The position numbers and the translations under genes were made by a program. A DNA stretch of 64,000 nt from Clostridia bacterium (GTDB taxonomy: Bacteria > Bacillota > Clostridia > Christensenellales > CAG-138): NCBI GenBank assembly GCA_017547885.1, contig JAFYOP010000004.1, forward strand, positions 124,001 through 188,000, read 5' to 3'. The notes under the pieces are model-generated. The model did no database searches, was not told the DNA's origin, and saw nothing but the letters and a program-made list of their open reading frames with translations. Of the stretch, positions 18,201 through 26,658 are shown piece after piece. Each line of letters begins with the position of its first letter. Positions within the stretch are counted from its first letter, which is position 1.

Positions 18201-18229
18201 TTGACAGTATCTGAACAAGATACTATAAT
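18201..18229 (+). promoter_or_regulatory. Perfect-consensus promoter with palindromic operator in its spacer
   Basis: TTGACA (18201-18206), exactly 17 bp, TATAAT (18224-18229). The whole spacer is a dyad: GTATCT, five bases, AGATAC. A promoter this strong would need tight repression; the adjacent S24 repressor is the obvious candidate. Confidence 0.75.
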
Positions 18230-18311
18230 GCAAATGTAACCCAACAAGACACTTTGGAGCGGAGATGAAAACACAACGTTTCCGCAAGAGATATAAATTC
18301 GGAGGTGCGCT

Positions 18312-18506
18312 ATGAATTACTTTGGTCTGTTTTTCACCTTTATGATCCCCGGCATCATCATCGGCACTATGGCTGCCGTTGCAGCCAAGCAGGCCGCCGA
18401 CAGGCGCCGCCGTCAGGCCGTAATGGCCCGCCGTGCCGCTATGCGTGCCGTGCCCCGCAATAAGCTTTACGTTTGCTCCCTTCAGGAGGAGGCAAAGGCA
18501 GCTTAA
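18312..18506 (+). CDS. Small membrane protein, 64 aa
   Basis: The product has one membrane helix (about 4-26) followed by a strongly basic stretch (about 30-50) rich in Arg and Ala. GGAGG lies 6 nt before the start. It is the only gene behind the consensus promoter at 18201-18229 and is followed by a terminator, so it forms its own unit paired with the repressor. No known family recognised; a toxin-like or stress-response small membrane protein is possible. Confidence 0.7.
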   Translation: MNYFGLFFTFMIPGIIIGTMAAVAAKQAADRRRRQAVMARRAAMRAVPRNKLYVCSLQEEAKAA

Positions 18507-18591
18507 TCCTTGGGGCGGGGTATTCTCACTTGCGTAATAAAGTTTTGCCCTTATGGGCAAAAATACAATAATTCAATATGCGCCATTGTAG

Positions 18592-18622
18592 AAGCGCCGC
18601 ACATATTGTGCGGCGCTTTTGC
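18592..18622 (+). terminator. Rho-independent terminator of small membrane gene
   Basis: A perfect 12-bp stem (AAGCGCCGCACA / TGTGCGGCGCTT, loop TAT) is followed by TT. Another hairpin (TTTTGCCC/GGGCAAAA) lies at 18543-18562. The rest of 18507-18755 shows nothing coding. Confidence 0.8.
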
Positions 18623-18755
18623 ATTGGCTTTGGTTATTGCGAATAATGCCGTTTCTTATGGAAGTGTAAACTTATTCCCGCCCCGCTTGTAGCTTTATGG
18701 GAATTGAAGTATAATAAACAATAACTTTAATGTATATTAGGCGAGGTATGTCATA

Positions 18756-20714
18756 ATGGCAAAACGGCGCAGAAGAAGAAGCAAAAAATACAGGAAGCTG
18801 CGTAATGCGCTGCGTGTAGCGTTTGCGCTGCTGGTGGTTGCGGCCATAATCACCGGCATTGTATTGCTGGTATCCGGTATTATCAATAAAGATAAAGAGC
18901 CTGCTCCCGAGGGAGAAAAGGTGGGCTTTATCGGTCGTCTTTTCGGCAAGGATGACGAAATTGCCGAGCCTTCCGTTGAGGGAGCCGAAACGGAGCAGAC
19001 ACAGGAGCAGCCCGAGGAAGAAAAGAAGGGCTTCTTTGCACGCCTGTTTGGCAAAAAGGAAAATGGCGGCAGTATATTCACTCAGGAAGAGGCAGAGCCC
19101 ACTCCCTTGCCCGAGCCTACTCCCACGCCGCTCCCCGAGTTTAATCCCTATGCTGTAAGCGGCACTTCTCCGGGAGACTTTGGCCTTGAGACCGCCGTTG
19201 AGGTGGATGGCAGTGTGATGGATGCAAGCGCATATGTGGCAACCGAGACCATTGACTTTGGCGAAGGCCATGAATATACCGATGTGGAGGGCGTTATCTC
19301 CTTCCGCGGCAATAATTTCCGCGACAGCTCTTCTTATGGTACCGTGTCCATGACCGCCAAGAAGTTCAGCACTACTCCATGGACATTCACCATAGGCAGC
19401 ATGAGCAAAATGTCCGGTTCCGGCTCATGGACCGGATGCGGCTGGACGGGACAGCCTCTTATCGTAAGATGGCCGGAAAGCACCAAACGTATAATGAACA
19501 TGTATGACTGGGCCAAGGCAAAGGAAGGCCTTGTGGAGGTCATTTACGCCACGCTGGACGGCAGAATATACTTCCTTGACCTTGAAAGCGGACAGCAGAC
19601 CCGTGAATCCATAAGTCTGGGCTTCCCATTCAAGGGCGCTGGAGCCCTTGACCCCCGTGGTTATCCCATAATGTACCTTGGCTCCGGCGATGACAGTCCC
19701 ACTCAGGGCAAGGATTCCTCACATGCCTTTGTAATCAGCCTTGTGGACGGCTCTGTAATGTATGAGTTTGGTCTGCAGGATTCCTTCCGGCTGAGGGAGC
19801 TTTCGTACTTTGACAGCTCCGCTCTTGTGGATGCGGAAACCGACACCCTCATATATCCCGGCGAAAACGGCATACTGTATCTTATAAAGCTGAATACCCA
19901 GTATGATGAGGCGGCAGGCACTTTGTCCATCAACCCCGGCAGGGTGGTAAAGTGGCGCTATAAGGGCGCAAAGAACAATACCACCGCCGTGGACGGCTCA
20001 AATGGCTGGTGGCTGGGCTTTGAGGACAGCGCCATCGTATGGAGAGGCCATGTAATACTCACTGAAAACGGCGGACACATGATCTGCCTTGACCTGAACA
20101 CCCTGCAGGTAAAGTGGGTGCAGGATACTCTGGACGATACCAACTGCACAGGTGTACTTGCCCTTGAGGGCGAGACCAATCATCCTTATGTTTATACCTC
20201 TACCTCCTTCCATCCCGGCTGGAGGAAGCCCGGCAACCAGACAGCGCCTATTCCCATCTGGAAGATAGACGCAGTTACCGGCGAAAAGGTATGGACAAAC
20301 AACGACTACAACTGCCAGACCATAGCCGAACCCAATCAGGTATCCGGCGGCGTACAGGGCTCTCTGGTATCCGGCAGGGGCAGCCTGTCCAATTATGTGC
20401 TTGCCCCCATCGCCATGACCGAGGGTATGAAGGGCGAAGTTGTGGCCTTTAACCGCAATGACGGCACGGTGGCCTGGAAGTATCAGTTCCAGGGCTATCC
20501 CTGGAGCTCACCTGTTGCGGTATACGATGAAAACGGTACAGGCTATGTAATCCAGTGCACCAAGTCCGGCTATATCCATCTCTTTGATGACAAGGGCAAC
20601 CTGCTGGATGAGATGAACCTGGGCTCCAATATAGAGGCATCCCCCGCCGTGTTTGACAATACTATCGTGGTGGGCACCAGAGGCGGCCTCATTTACGGCA
20701 TAAAACTTACTTAA
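18756..20714 (+). CDS. Membrane-anchored PQQ-like beta-propeller protein
   Basis: The 652-residue protein starts with a run of Arg/Lys, one membrane anchor (about 20-46), a charged region holding two copies of 'GFxxRLFGK', and a Pro-rich linker (about 110-130). The rest is a predicted outer beta-propeller with repeated Trp-rich strands such as 'GTVAWKYQFQG' and 'GEKVWTNN'. Such proteins often scaffold cell-wall assembly. Ligand unknown. It precedes hflX by 18 nt. Confidence 0.75.
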   Translation: MAKRRRRRSKKYRKLRNALRVAFALLVVAAIITGIVLLVSGIINKDKEPAPEGEKVGFIGRLFGKDDEIAEPSVEGAETEQTQEQPEEEKKGFFARLFGKKENGGSIFTQEEAEPTPLPEPTPTPLPEFNPYAVSGTSPGDFGLETAVEVDGSVMDASAYVATETIDFGEGHEYTDVEGVISFRGNNFRDSSSYGTVSMTAKKFSTTPWTFTIGSMSKMSGSGSWTGCGWTGQPLIVRWPESTKRIMNMYDWAKAKEGLVEVIYATLDGRIYFLDLESGQQTRESISLGFPFKGAGALDPRGYPIMYLGSGDDSPTQGKDSSHAFVISLVDGSVMYEFGLQDSFRLRELSYFDSSALVDAETDTLIYPGENGILYLIKLNTQYDEAAGTLSINPGRVVKWRYKGAKNNTTAVDGSNGWWLGFEDSAIVWRGHVILTENGGHMICLDLNTLQVKWVQDTLDDTNCTGVLALEGETNHPYVYTSTSFHPGWRKPGNQTAPIPIWKIDAVTGEKVWTNNDYNCQTIAEPNQVSGGVQGSLVSGRGSLSNYVLAPIAMTEGMKGEVVAFNRNDGTVAWKYQFQGYPWSSPVAVYDENGTGYVIQCTKSGYIHLFDDKGNLLDEMNLGSNIEASPAVFDNTIVVGTRGGLIYGIKLT

Positions 20715-20732
20715 AGACTTAACGGAGACACA

Positions 20733-22514
20733 ATGGCAAAGGTAAACGGAAACACCGAAGGGATCAAAAACACGCTGCTGGAGCGGATAGAGGGCATATA
20801 CGATATCCGCATGGCTCAGCAGGAGTTTGCGTCCCACGAGCTTGTGGCAGAGCTTGCAGAGCTTACCGGCATTCTTGGGAGGGAGATTTCCGTTTACATA
20901 GGCCGTGACGGCAGAGTGGCCGACGTATCCATTGGCGACAGCGGCAAGGTCTCCATGCCCAATATGCGCCTTGTGCGCAACGAGGACAGGCTTTGCGGCG
21001 TGCGCTGCATACATACCCACCCCAGCGGAGACGGCAGACTGTCCGGCGTAGACCTTGGCACCCTTAAGAGCATGCGATTGGACAGCATGGCGGCCATTGG
21101 CGTAAACGCCGAGGGCGAAGCCACCTCCATGTACGCATCCTACATCGGCGATGCGGACGAGGCGGGGGAGCGGGGCGTGCTGATATACGGCCCCATGCGC
21201 CCATATAAGCTGCCTCAGCGGCTGCTGATAAAGGAAATATACATATCGGACGACAGGCTTAAGTCTTCCACCTATGAGGCGGAGGGCAGCCGCCCCGAGC
21301 GGGCAATACTTGTGGGCCTTGAAAACAACGAGGCTTATGATACATTGGATGAGCTTGGCGAGCTTGCAAAGACAGCAGGCGCTGTGGTGGTGGGAAAATT
21401 CACTCAGCGCAGGGGCGGCATAGACAATGCCACCTACATAGGCTCCGGCAAGGCGGAGGAGCTGTCCCTCAAGGGCAGCGAGCTGGAGGCGGACATATTC
21501 ATATTTGACGATGAGCTTTCTGCCATACAGAACCGCAACCTTGAAGAGATACTGGGCACAAGAGTAATAGATCGCACTGCCCTTATACTGGACATATTTG
21601 CTCAGCGTGCCACCTCCCGGGAGGGCAAGCTGCAGGTTGAGCTTGCCCAGCAGAAATACAGGCGTTCAAGGCTTTTAGGTCAGGGCACTGTGCTTTCCCG
21701 TCTGGGCGGCGGCATAGGTACCAGAGGCCCCGGCGAAAAGAAGCTGGAAATAGACAAGCGCCGCATAAGAGACCGGATAAACGAGCTTACCCAGGAGCTT
21801 AAAGAGGTGGAAAAACAGCGAAGCCTCAGGCGCTCCAAGCGGCAGAAGAATACCGTGCCCCTTGTTGCGCTGGTGGGATACACCAACGCAGGCAAGTCCA
21901 CATTGCTCAACGCCCTTACGGGGGCGGGGGTAATGGCGGAGAATATGCTGTTTGCGACCCTAGACCCTGTTGTGCGTCAGGCGGCGCTGCCGGACGGCAC
22001 TCCTGTGCTGCTGTCTGATACGGTTGGCTTTATAAATAAGCTGCCCCACGACCTTGTTGAGGCCTTCCGCTCTACCTTGGAAGAAGCCGCGGCAGCGGAT
22101 CTTATACTTCACGTGGTGGATAGGTCATCCTCATATTACGAGAGCCAGATGACCGTGGTTGAGGAGGTTCTTTCCTCACTTGGCGCGGGAGATGTGCCAA
22201 GGATAAACGTATACAACAAGCGCGACCTTGTGGCAGAGCGCACGCCTACAGATGGCATATTCATAAGTGCCGCAAAGAATGAGGGCATAGAAGAGCTGCT
22301 TCAGGAGATAGAGCGCAGGCTCAACAGCTCCCGCATTGAGGTGGAGCTGTGCATACCATATGACAAATACGAGGCCATGACGGTGATCAGAGCAGAGGGA
22401 AGGATACTTTCCGAGGAGCATGAAGCGGACGGCACCCACGTAAAGGCACAGCTTGAGGAAAGCACCATGTGGAAGCTGAGAAAGATACTGGGGGAAGCGT
22501 ATGGGCAAAACTAA
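20733..22514 (+). CDS. hflX: GTPase HflX with a JAMM-like N-terminal domain
   Basis: The C-terminal ~400 residues are HflX: the N-terminal HflX region (RPERAILVGL to RRSRLLGQGTVLSRLGGGIGTRGPGE), coiled linker, and G domain with P-loop GYTNAGKST (about 381-389), DTVGF and NKRD. HflX splits or rescues stalled ribosomes. The first ~170 residues carry HTHPSGDGRLSGVD (about 92-105), which fits the JAMM metal motif HxHP-x6-S-x2-D, with a candidate Glu in GREISVYIG near residue 50. Length 593 is well above the usual ~420. The end overlaps the next gene by 14 nt. Confidence 0.9.
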   Translation: MAKVNGNTEGIKNTLLERIEGIYDIRMAQQEFASHELVAELAELTGILGREISVYIGRDGRVADVSIGDSGKVSMPNMRLVRNEDRLCGVRCIHTHPSGDGRLSGVDLGTLKSMRLDSMAAIGVNAEGEATSMYASYIGDADEAGERGVLIYGPMRPYKLPQRLLIKEIYISDDRLKSSTYEAEGSRPERAILVGLENNEAYDTLDELGELAKTAGAVVVGKFTQRRGGIDNATYIGSGKAEELSLKGSELEADIFIFDDELSAIQNRNLEEILGTRVIDRTALILDIFAQRATSREGKLQVELAQQKYRRSRLLGQGTVLSRLGGGIGTRGPGEKKLEIDKRRIRDRINELTQELKEVEKQRSLRRSKRQKNTVPLVALVGYTNAGKSTLLNALTGAGVMAENMLFATLDPVVRQAALPDGTPVLLSDTVGFINKLPHDLVEAFRSTLEEAAAADLILHVVDRSSSYYESQMTVVEEVLSSLGAGDVPRINVYNKRDLVAERTPTDGIFISAAKNEGIEELLQEIERRLNSSRIEVELCIPYDKYEAMTVIRAEGRILSEEHEADGTHVKAQLEESTMWKLRKILGEAYGQN

Positions 22515-23172
22515 AGTCATAGCCATTGAGGGCATAGACGGCAGCGGCAAGAGCGTGCAGTTTGCAAGGCTCAAGGCCGCAATCGAGGCCATGGGATATA
22601 CCGTGGAGGCCAGGGAATACCCCGTGTATTCTTCCTACTTTGGCTCCCTTGTGGGGGAATATCTGTCCGGCTCCGGCGGAGTAAAGGCGGATACGGTGGA
22701 CGGCAAGAGCATGGCCCTGTGGTTTGCGCTGGACAGATGGGAAGACCTTAAGAGTCACCGTGACGGCGAATATGACTACATGCTGATAAACCGCTATGTG
22801 CTCAGCAACGCTGTATATCAGAGCATAATAGACACCGGCAGGGAAGACCTTGTGGACTGGGTATTCGACCTCGAGTATAATCACTTTGGCCTGCCAAGGG
22901 CGGATCTGTTTCTGTTCTATGACGTGGCCACCGCACAGGCGGGGGAAAACGTTATGAAAAAGGGCTTTAGGGATTACGTGGGCGGAGAGAAAAAGGATGT
23001 ATACGAATCCTCCGGCGGTATACAGCAGCGGGCAAGGGCCAAGTACCTTGAGACCGCGCAGCGCAGGGACGACATCGCAGTGATACAGTGCATGGGGCCC
23101 GGGGGATTCCGCACCATAGATGACATAGCGGCGGAAACCCTGAACCTGCTGAAGCAAAGAAATTTTATATAG
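22501..23172 (+). CDS. dTMP kinase-like nucleotide kinase
   Basis: The 223-residue protein has a P-loop EGIDGSGKS (about 9-17) and NRYVLSNAVYQ, the counterpart of the DRYxxSxxAYQ motif of thymidylate kinases. It should phosphorylate a nucleoside monophosphate, most likely dTMP. It may be a divergent paralogue rather than the main Tmk, because several positions differ (NRY for DRY). It overlaps hflX. Confidence 0.8.
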   Translation: MGKTKVIAIEGIDGSGKSVQFARLKAAIEAMGYTVEAREYPVYSSYFGSLVGEYLSGSGGVKADTVDGKSMALWFALDRWEDLKSHRDGEYDYMLINRYVLSNAVYQSIIDTGREDLVDWVFDLEYNHFGLPRADLFLFYDVATAQAGENVMKKGFRDYVGGEKKDVYESSGGIQQRARAKYLETAQRRDDIAVIQCMGPGGFRTIDDIAAETLNLLKQRNFI

Positions 23173-23182
23173 CCATACAGAC

Positions 23183-23214
23183 AAAACACCGCAATGCTGC
23201 GGTGTTTTATCTTT
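23183..23214. terminator. Terminator between convergent genes
   Basis: An 11-bp stem (AAAACACCGCA / TGCGGTGTTTT, 23183-23208) with T-rich sequence on the plus side and A-rich sequence on the other. Confidence 0.75.
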
Positions 23215-23821
23215 TCGGCGCTGTGCTTACGGCGCTCATCAGCTTTTGCCAGCATATGGCATCCACATACCCTTCGGGCGGAAGGCCGATTGCTGTGCGA
23301 AACCTGTAAAGGGCTGTAAGGGTATCCTCTGTAAATCGGCCGGACAGCAGGCAGGGAAAGCCCATAATATTAAGGCATTTTTGCAGAATAAAGCAATGCA
23401 CGCCGGTATTTCCCGGGAAAATAACAGGATATGGTACAAAAACTGACGACGGAGAGGCAACGGATACCTCTGCATGTATCCATGTGGGCGTTATGTATTG
23501 GGGCTGAACGTAGGAAAAAAGCCCGCTGCTTACGCACCAGCGGCGTATTTCGTTTTGACGGGAAATGATATTCGTGCAGGCATCGGGCAAGGCGAAATCT
23601 CCGGCAAGGCCTGCGTGATGAGGGGAAAAATGAAGGGGATATCCGGGAAGCAGCGGGACAAATGAGCGAATGAGCCTCAGCTCAAACCTTGCACACAGTT
23701 CATTGCAGGCGTGGATAAACCTTTCGTCGCTCCATGCGGTATGCTCATTGATGCTGTGCAGGGACGATGATGCTGTATAAAAGATATCATTTGATTTGCT
23801 GTAAACAAAAAGCGTCGCCAT
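23207..23821 (-). CDS. Peptidase M15-like protein with peptidoglycan-binding domain
   Basis: The 204-residue protein has SPHHAGLAGDF (about 66-76), matching the zinc motif HxxGxAxD of M15/VanY-type D-Ala-D-Ala carboxypeptidases, and TWIHAEVS (about 113-120), matching the later zinc His. A PG_binding_1-like repeat (CLNIMGF...FTEDTLTALYRFR) lies at about 148-195. No signal peptide or membrane helix is visible, which is odd for a wall enzyme. Start context is weak. Confidence 0.6.
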   Translation of the reverse strand: MATLFVYSKSNDIFYTASSSLHSINEHTAWSDERFIHACNELCARFELRLIRSFVPLLPGYPLHFSPHHAGLAGDFALPDACTNIISRQNEIRRWCVSSGLFSYVQPQYITPTWIHAEVSVASPSSVFVPYPVIFPGNTGVHCFILQKCLNIMGFPCLLSGRFTEDTLTALYRFRTAIGLPPEGYVDAICWQKLMSAVSTAPKR

Positions 23822-23869
23822 GCTTTAGTGTATGGCGGCGCAGATTGTTTTGTGATGGTATAAATTAGC

Positions 23870-25150
23870 CTATTCAAAGGGAACGGGGGTAACGGTATAG
23901 GCGGGCATATTATTGGAATAGTAGTAATAATTGCCGTCTGCCCCCTGATATATGGTGGGGGTGCGGGGAGGCAGTGAAGCGCCGGGCTTGAGCACCGCAG
24001 CTTCTTCTGCTTCTTCGGCAGAGAGGAATATGAATTGGTGAAGAGCTGCGGCGTTTGCGGGCATGTCCGCAAGCACCACGGACTTTCTGTCATATTTGTC
24101 AGCTTTGTAGGTATCGTCAGCAGGTATGCGGCAGTACAGCATTCCGCCGATATCCATTCCCAGCACCTTGGTGGCGCAGTCTATAATGCGCTGATTGGAC
24201 ATGTTGGTTTCCACCAGAGGGAGTATATCCTGAATGAGGGCATACTGTTTGGCGGTATCCAGCGAGCGGAACTTTGCGTATATGTTGTTCAGCAGCTTGT
24301 ACTGGCGCTCGGTGCGGCTGAAGTCGCTGTCTATCTTGCGTACCCGGGCGTAGCCCAGGGCCTGCTTGCCGCTGAGCTTTACGTTGCCCGCATCGGCAAA
24401 GATAAAGCCGTCCCAGGTACCTGTAATGCCCCGCTGCTTATTGAGGCCGGCTATGCAGTCGTTTGTGGCGCTGATCTCTCCGGCGGTCATCCTTACTGTT
24501 ACGCCGCCCATTTCGTCCACGATTTTTTCAAACATGGTGAAATCCACCAGCACATATTCCGTAAGGTTAAGGTGGAAGTTGCTGTTAAGGGTTTCAAACA
24601 GAAGCTCCGTGCCGCCCTTTACCGCGGCGGAGTTCAGCTTGCCGTAGCCCTGGCCGGGTATGTTTACCAGCATATCCCGCATGATGGTGGTGAGCTTAAG
24701 GCTGTTGTGGACGGTGTCTATGGTGCCTATCATCATGGTGTCGGTGTTGGAATTGCCTGAGGATGTGCGCCTGTCCACGCCTATGAGCAGAATGTGTATA
24801 TATCGCTCGTCCGCCTTGTTCTTTTCCATGTTGGATACGGTTACCGGGTCCAGCCAGGTCTGCTCATACAGCTCGCTCATGGGAATAGGAGTGGGAGCGG
24901 GGGTGGCAGAGGGGGCAGGGGTAGCATCGGATGTGGGAAGAGGGGCGGGGGTGATAAGGATATCATCCTCAGTTGCTTCGAATATGGGAGTTTCTCCCGG
25001 CCTGTTTATGCTGTTGAGCAGGCTCATGCCAAGTATTACCACAGCGATGAAGGCAACACCTATCACTGCCAGCAGTATCCATATTATCTTTTTGCTCTTA
25101 GGGCTTTCGTTTATTTCTTCTGTTTCTTGGTCAAATCTTTCTTTTTTCAT
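23870..25150 (-). CDS. LytR-CpsA-Psr (LCP) family protein
   Basis: The 426-residue protein has a cytoplasmic charged N-terminus, one membrane helix (about 23-45), a Pro/Thr/Ala-rich linker (about 65-90) and the LCP domain: LLIGVDRR, NTDTMMIGTID, TTIMRDMLVNIPG and KLNSAAVKGG. LCP proteins attach wall teichoic acids or other glycopolymers to peptidoglycan. It is monocistronic and divergent from the methyltransferase gene. The C-terminus has a Tyr/Asn-rich tail. Confidence 0.92.
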   Translation of the reverse strand: MKKERFDQETEEINESPKSKKIIWILLAVIGVAFIAVVILGMSLLNSINRPGETPIFEATEDDILITPAPLPTSDATPAPSATPAPTPIPMSELYEQTWLDPVTVSNMEKNKADERYIHILLIGVDRRTSSGNSNTDTMMIGTIDTVHNSLKLTTIMRDMLVNIPGQGYGKLNSAAVKGGTELLFETLNSNFHLNLTEYVLVDFTMFEKIVDEMGGVTVRMTAGEISATNDCIAGLNKQRGITGTWDGFIFADAGNVKLSGKQALGYARVRKIDSDFSRTERQYKLLNNIYAKFRSLDTAKQYALIQDILPLVETNMSNQRIIDCATKVLGMDIGGMLYCRIPADDTYKADKYDRKSVVLADMPANAAALHQFIFLSAEEAEEAAVLKPGASLPPRTPTIYQGADGNYYYYSNNMPAYTVTPVPFE

Positions 25151-25302
25151 TGTACCTTTGTCCTGTACATATAGTGTGGTATTACATCACCATGATTATA
25201 CTACTTTCGACTGTGTATAGCAATTATTGCGGTTCCTGCGGCTATTGCGAACAGGTAAAAGATGGGGTATATTATAAGGTAAAATGATAACATAGGTGTA
25301 TT

Positions 25303-26037
25303 ATGCAGATGTACGGGAAATTCGCGGGGCTGTATGACCCCTTCATGAAGGACGTTGACTACGACAGATGGGCGGAATACATTGCCTCCTTTCTGCCGGA
25401 AGGCAGCCTGCGCATTGCGGACTGTGCCTGCGGCACCGGCGAGATAACCCTTCGCCTTGCGAGGCGCGGCCATATCCTTACCGGTGTGGATATATCTGAG
25501 GATATGCTGAGGGTGGCCTCGGAAAAGGCAAGAAAAGCAGCCCTGAAGATACCCTTCATCTGTCAGGACATGGCAAAGCTTACGCTTCATCGTCCTCAGG
25601 ATGCCATAGTATGTGCCTGTGATGGGGTGAACTATCTGGACAGCGCTGAGGATGTCTCGGAGTTTTTCGGTGCGGCGTATAACGCGTTAAAGCCCAGAGG
25701 AATGCTGCTGTTTGATATATCCTCAAAATATAAATTGGAAAAGGTACTGGACTGCAACACCTTTGCAGAGGATGAGGTGGACAGGGCATACATCTGGAAA
25801 AACTGCTATGATCCCGAGAGCCGGCTTATATCCATGGAGCTGAGCTTCTATGAAAAGCAGGGGGATATGTATCGCCGCTTTGAGGAAAAGCACATACAGC
25901 GGGCCCATGATGGGGCTGAGCTTATACGCGCCATGGAAGAGGCGGGGTTTGACGCAAGGGCATATGGATTCCTTACAAAGGAAAGCCCAAAGGAAGATGA
26001 CCTTCGAATACAGTTCATAGGGAGGAAAAGAGCGTGA
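25303..26037 (+). CDS. Class I SAM-dependent methyltransferase
   Basis: The 244-residue protein has the SAM-binding motif I IADCACGTGEITLRLA (about 38-53), GVDISEDML and an acidic loop. It opens with YDPFMKDVDYDRWAEYI, typical of small-molecule methyltransferases next to other Firmicutes housekeeping genes. Substrate unknown. Either ATG 25303 or 25309 could be the start. It overlaps the next gene by 4 nt. Confidence 0.85.
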   Translation: MQMYGKFAGLYDPFMKDVDYDRWAEYIASFLPEGSLRIADCACGTGEITLRLARRGHILTGVDISEDMLRVASEKARKAALKIPFICQDMAKLTLHRPQDAIVCACDGVNYLDSAEDVSEFFGAAYNALKPRGMLLFDISSKYKLEKVLDCNTFAEDEVDRAYIWKNCYDPESRLISMELSFYEKQGDMYRRFEEKHIQRAHDGAELIRAMEEAGFDARAYGFLTKESPKEDDLRIQFIGRKRA

Positions 26038-26645
26038 AGCCCCTAAGGCTGTACATGGAAGAAAACAGGGTTATGTGCGCCTTTACTCTGCATATAGATG
26101 TGCGGGCGGGGGAGCCGGAGCTTATGAAGGATATCATACGCCGGGGCCTGAACCGCATGGAAGGGGAATACCCTACGGAAATCGGCCCTGTGGAGATAGG
26201 CGTAAAGGTTGACTTTGCGGATGAATTTTCCCTTGGGGCGGTAAATGTGCGGGTGGAGGATAAGTATCCTGTAAACCGCAAATGGTACAGCCCGCGCATG
26301 AATGTGAGCCGGGAATATTTCGGCACAAGGCGCAAGGGGCTGATGAAGCTGGCGAGATACCTGTGGAAGATGCCGGATGTGTTTATAAATATTTCCGGAA
26401 GGGACATGACTCAGGAGCGCAATCAGGCTATACTGGCATCGGTGGTGCAGCATGAGTTTGGCCATGTGCTGGGCTTCAAGGATAAATACAGGCATAAAAA
26501 ACATAAATTTGTAAAGAGCAAAAGCTCTGTTGCGGACAGGGATATAATGTACCGCGTAGGGGATGCTCAGGAATTTATGGAGTATCATATAAAAAGACTG
26601 AAAGAATGCGCCGAAAGGGAAAAGCTGCCCTTTAAAAGCGTATGA
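26034..26645 (+). CDS. Metzincin-motif zinc protease-like protein
   Basis: The start is GTG at 26034, overlapping the previous stop (GTGA). The 203-residue protein has VQHEFGHVLGFKD (about 139-151), which fits the extended zinc motif HExxHxxGxxD/H of metzincins. No signal peptide is seen, so it would act inside the cell. It is translationally coupled to the methyltransferase and lies 13 nt ahead of hslO. I do not recognise a specific family. Confidence 0.7.
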   Translation: MKPLRLYMEENRVMCAFTLHIDVRAGEPELMKDIIRRGLNRMEGEYPTEIGPVEIGVKVDFADEFSLGAVNVRVEDKYPVNRKWYSPRMNVSREYFGTRRKGLMKLARYLWKMPDVFINISGRDMTQERNQAILASVVQHEFGHVLGFKDKYRHKKHKFVKSKSSVADRDIMYRVGDAQEFMEYHIKRLKECAEREKLPFKSV

Positions 26646-26658
26646 TACGGAGGATAAA

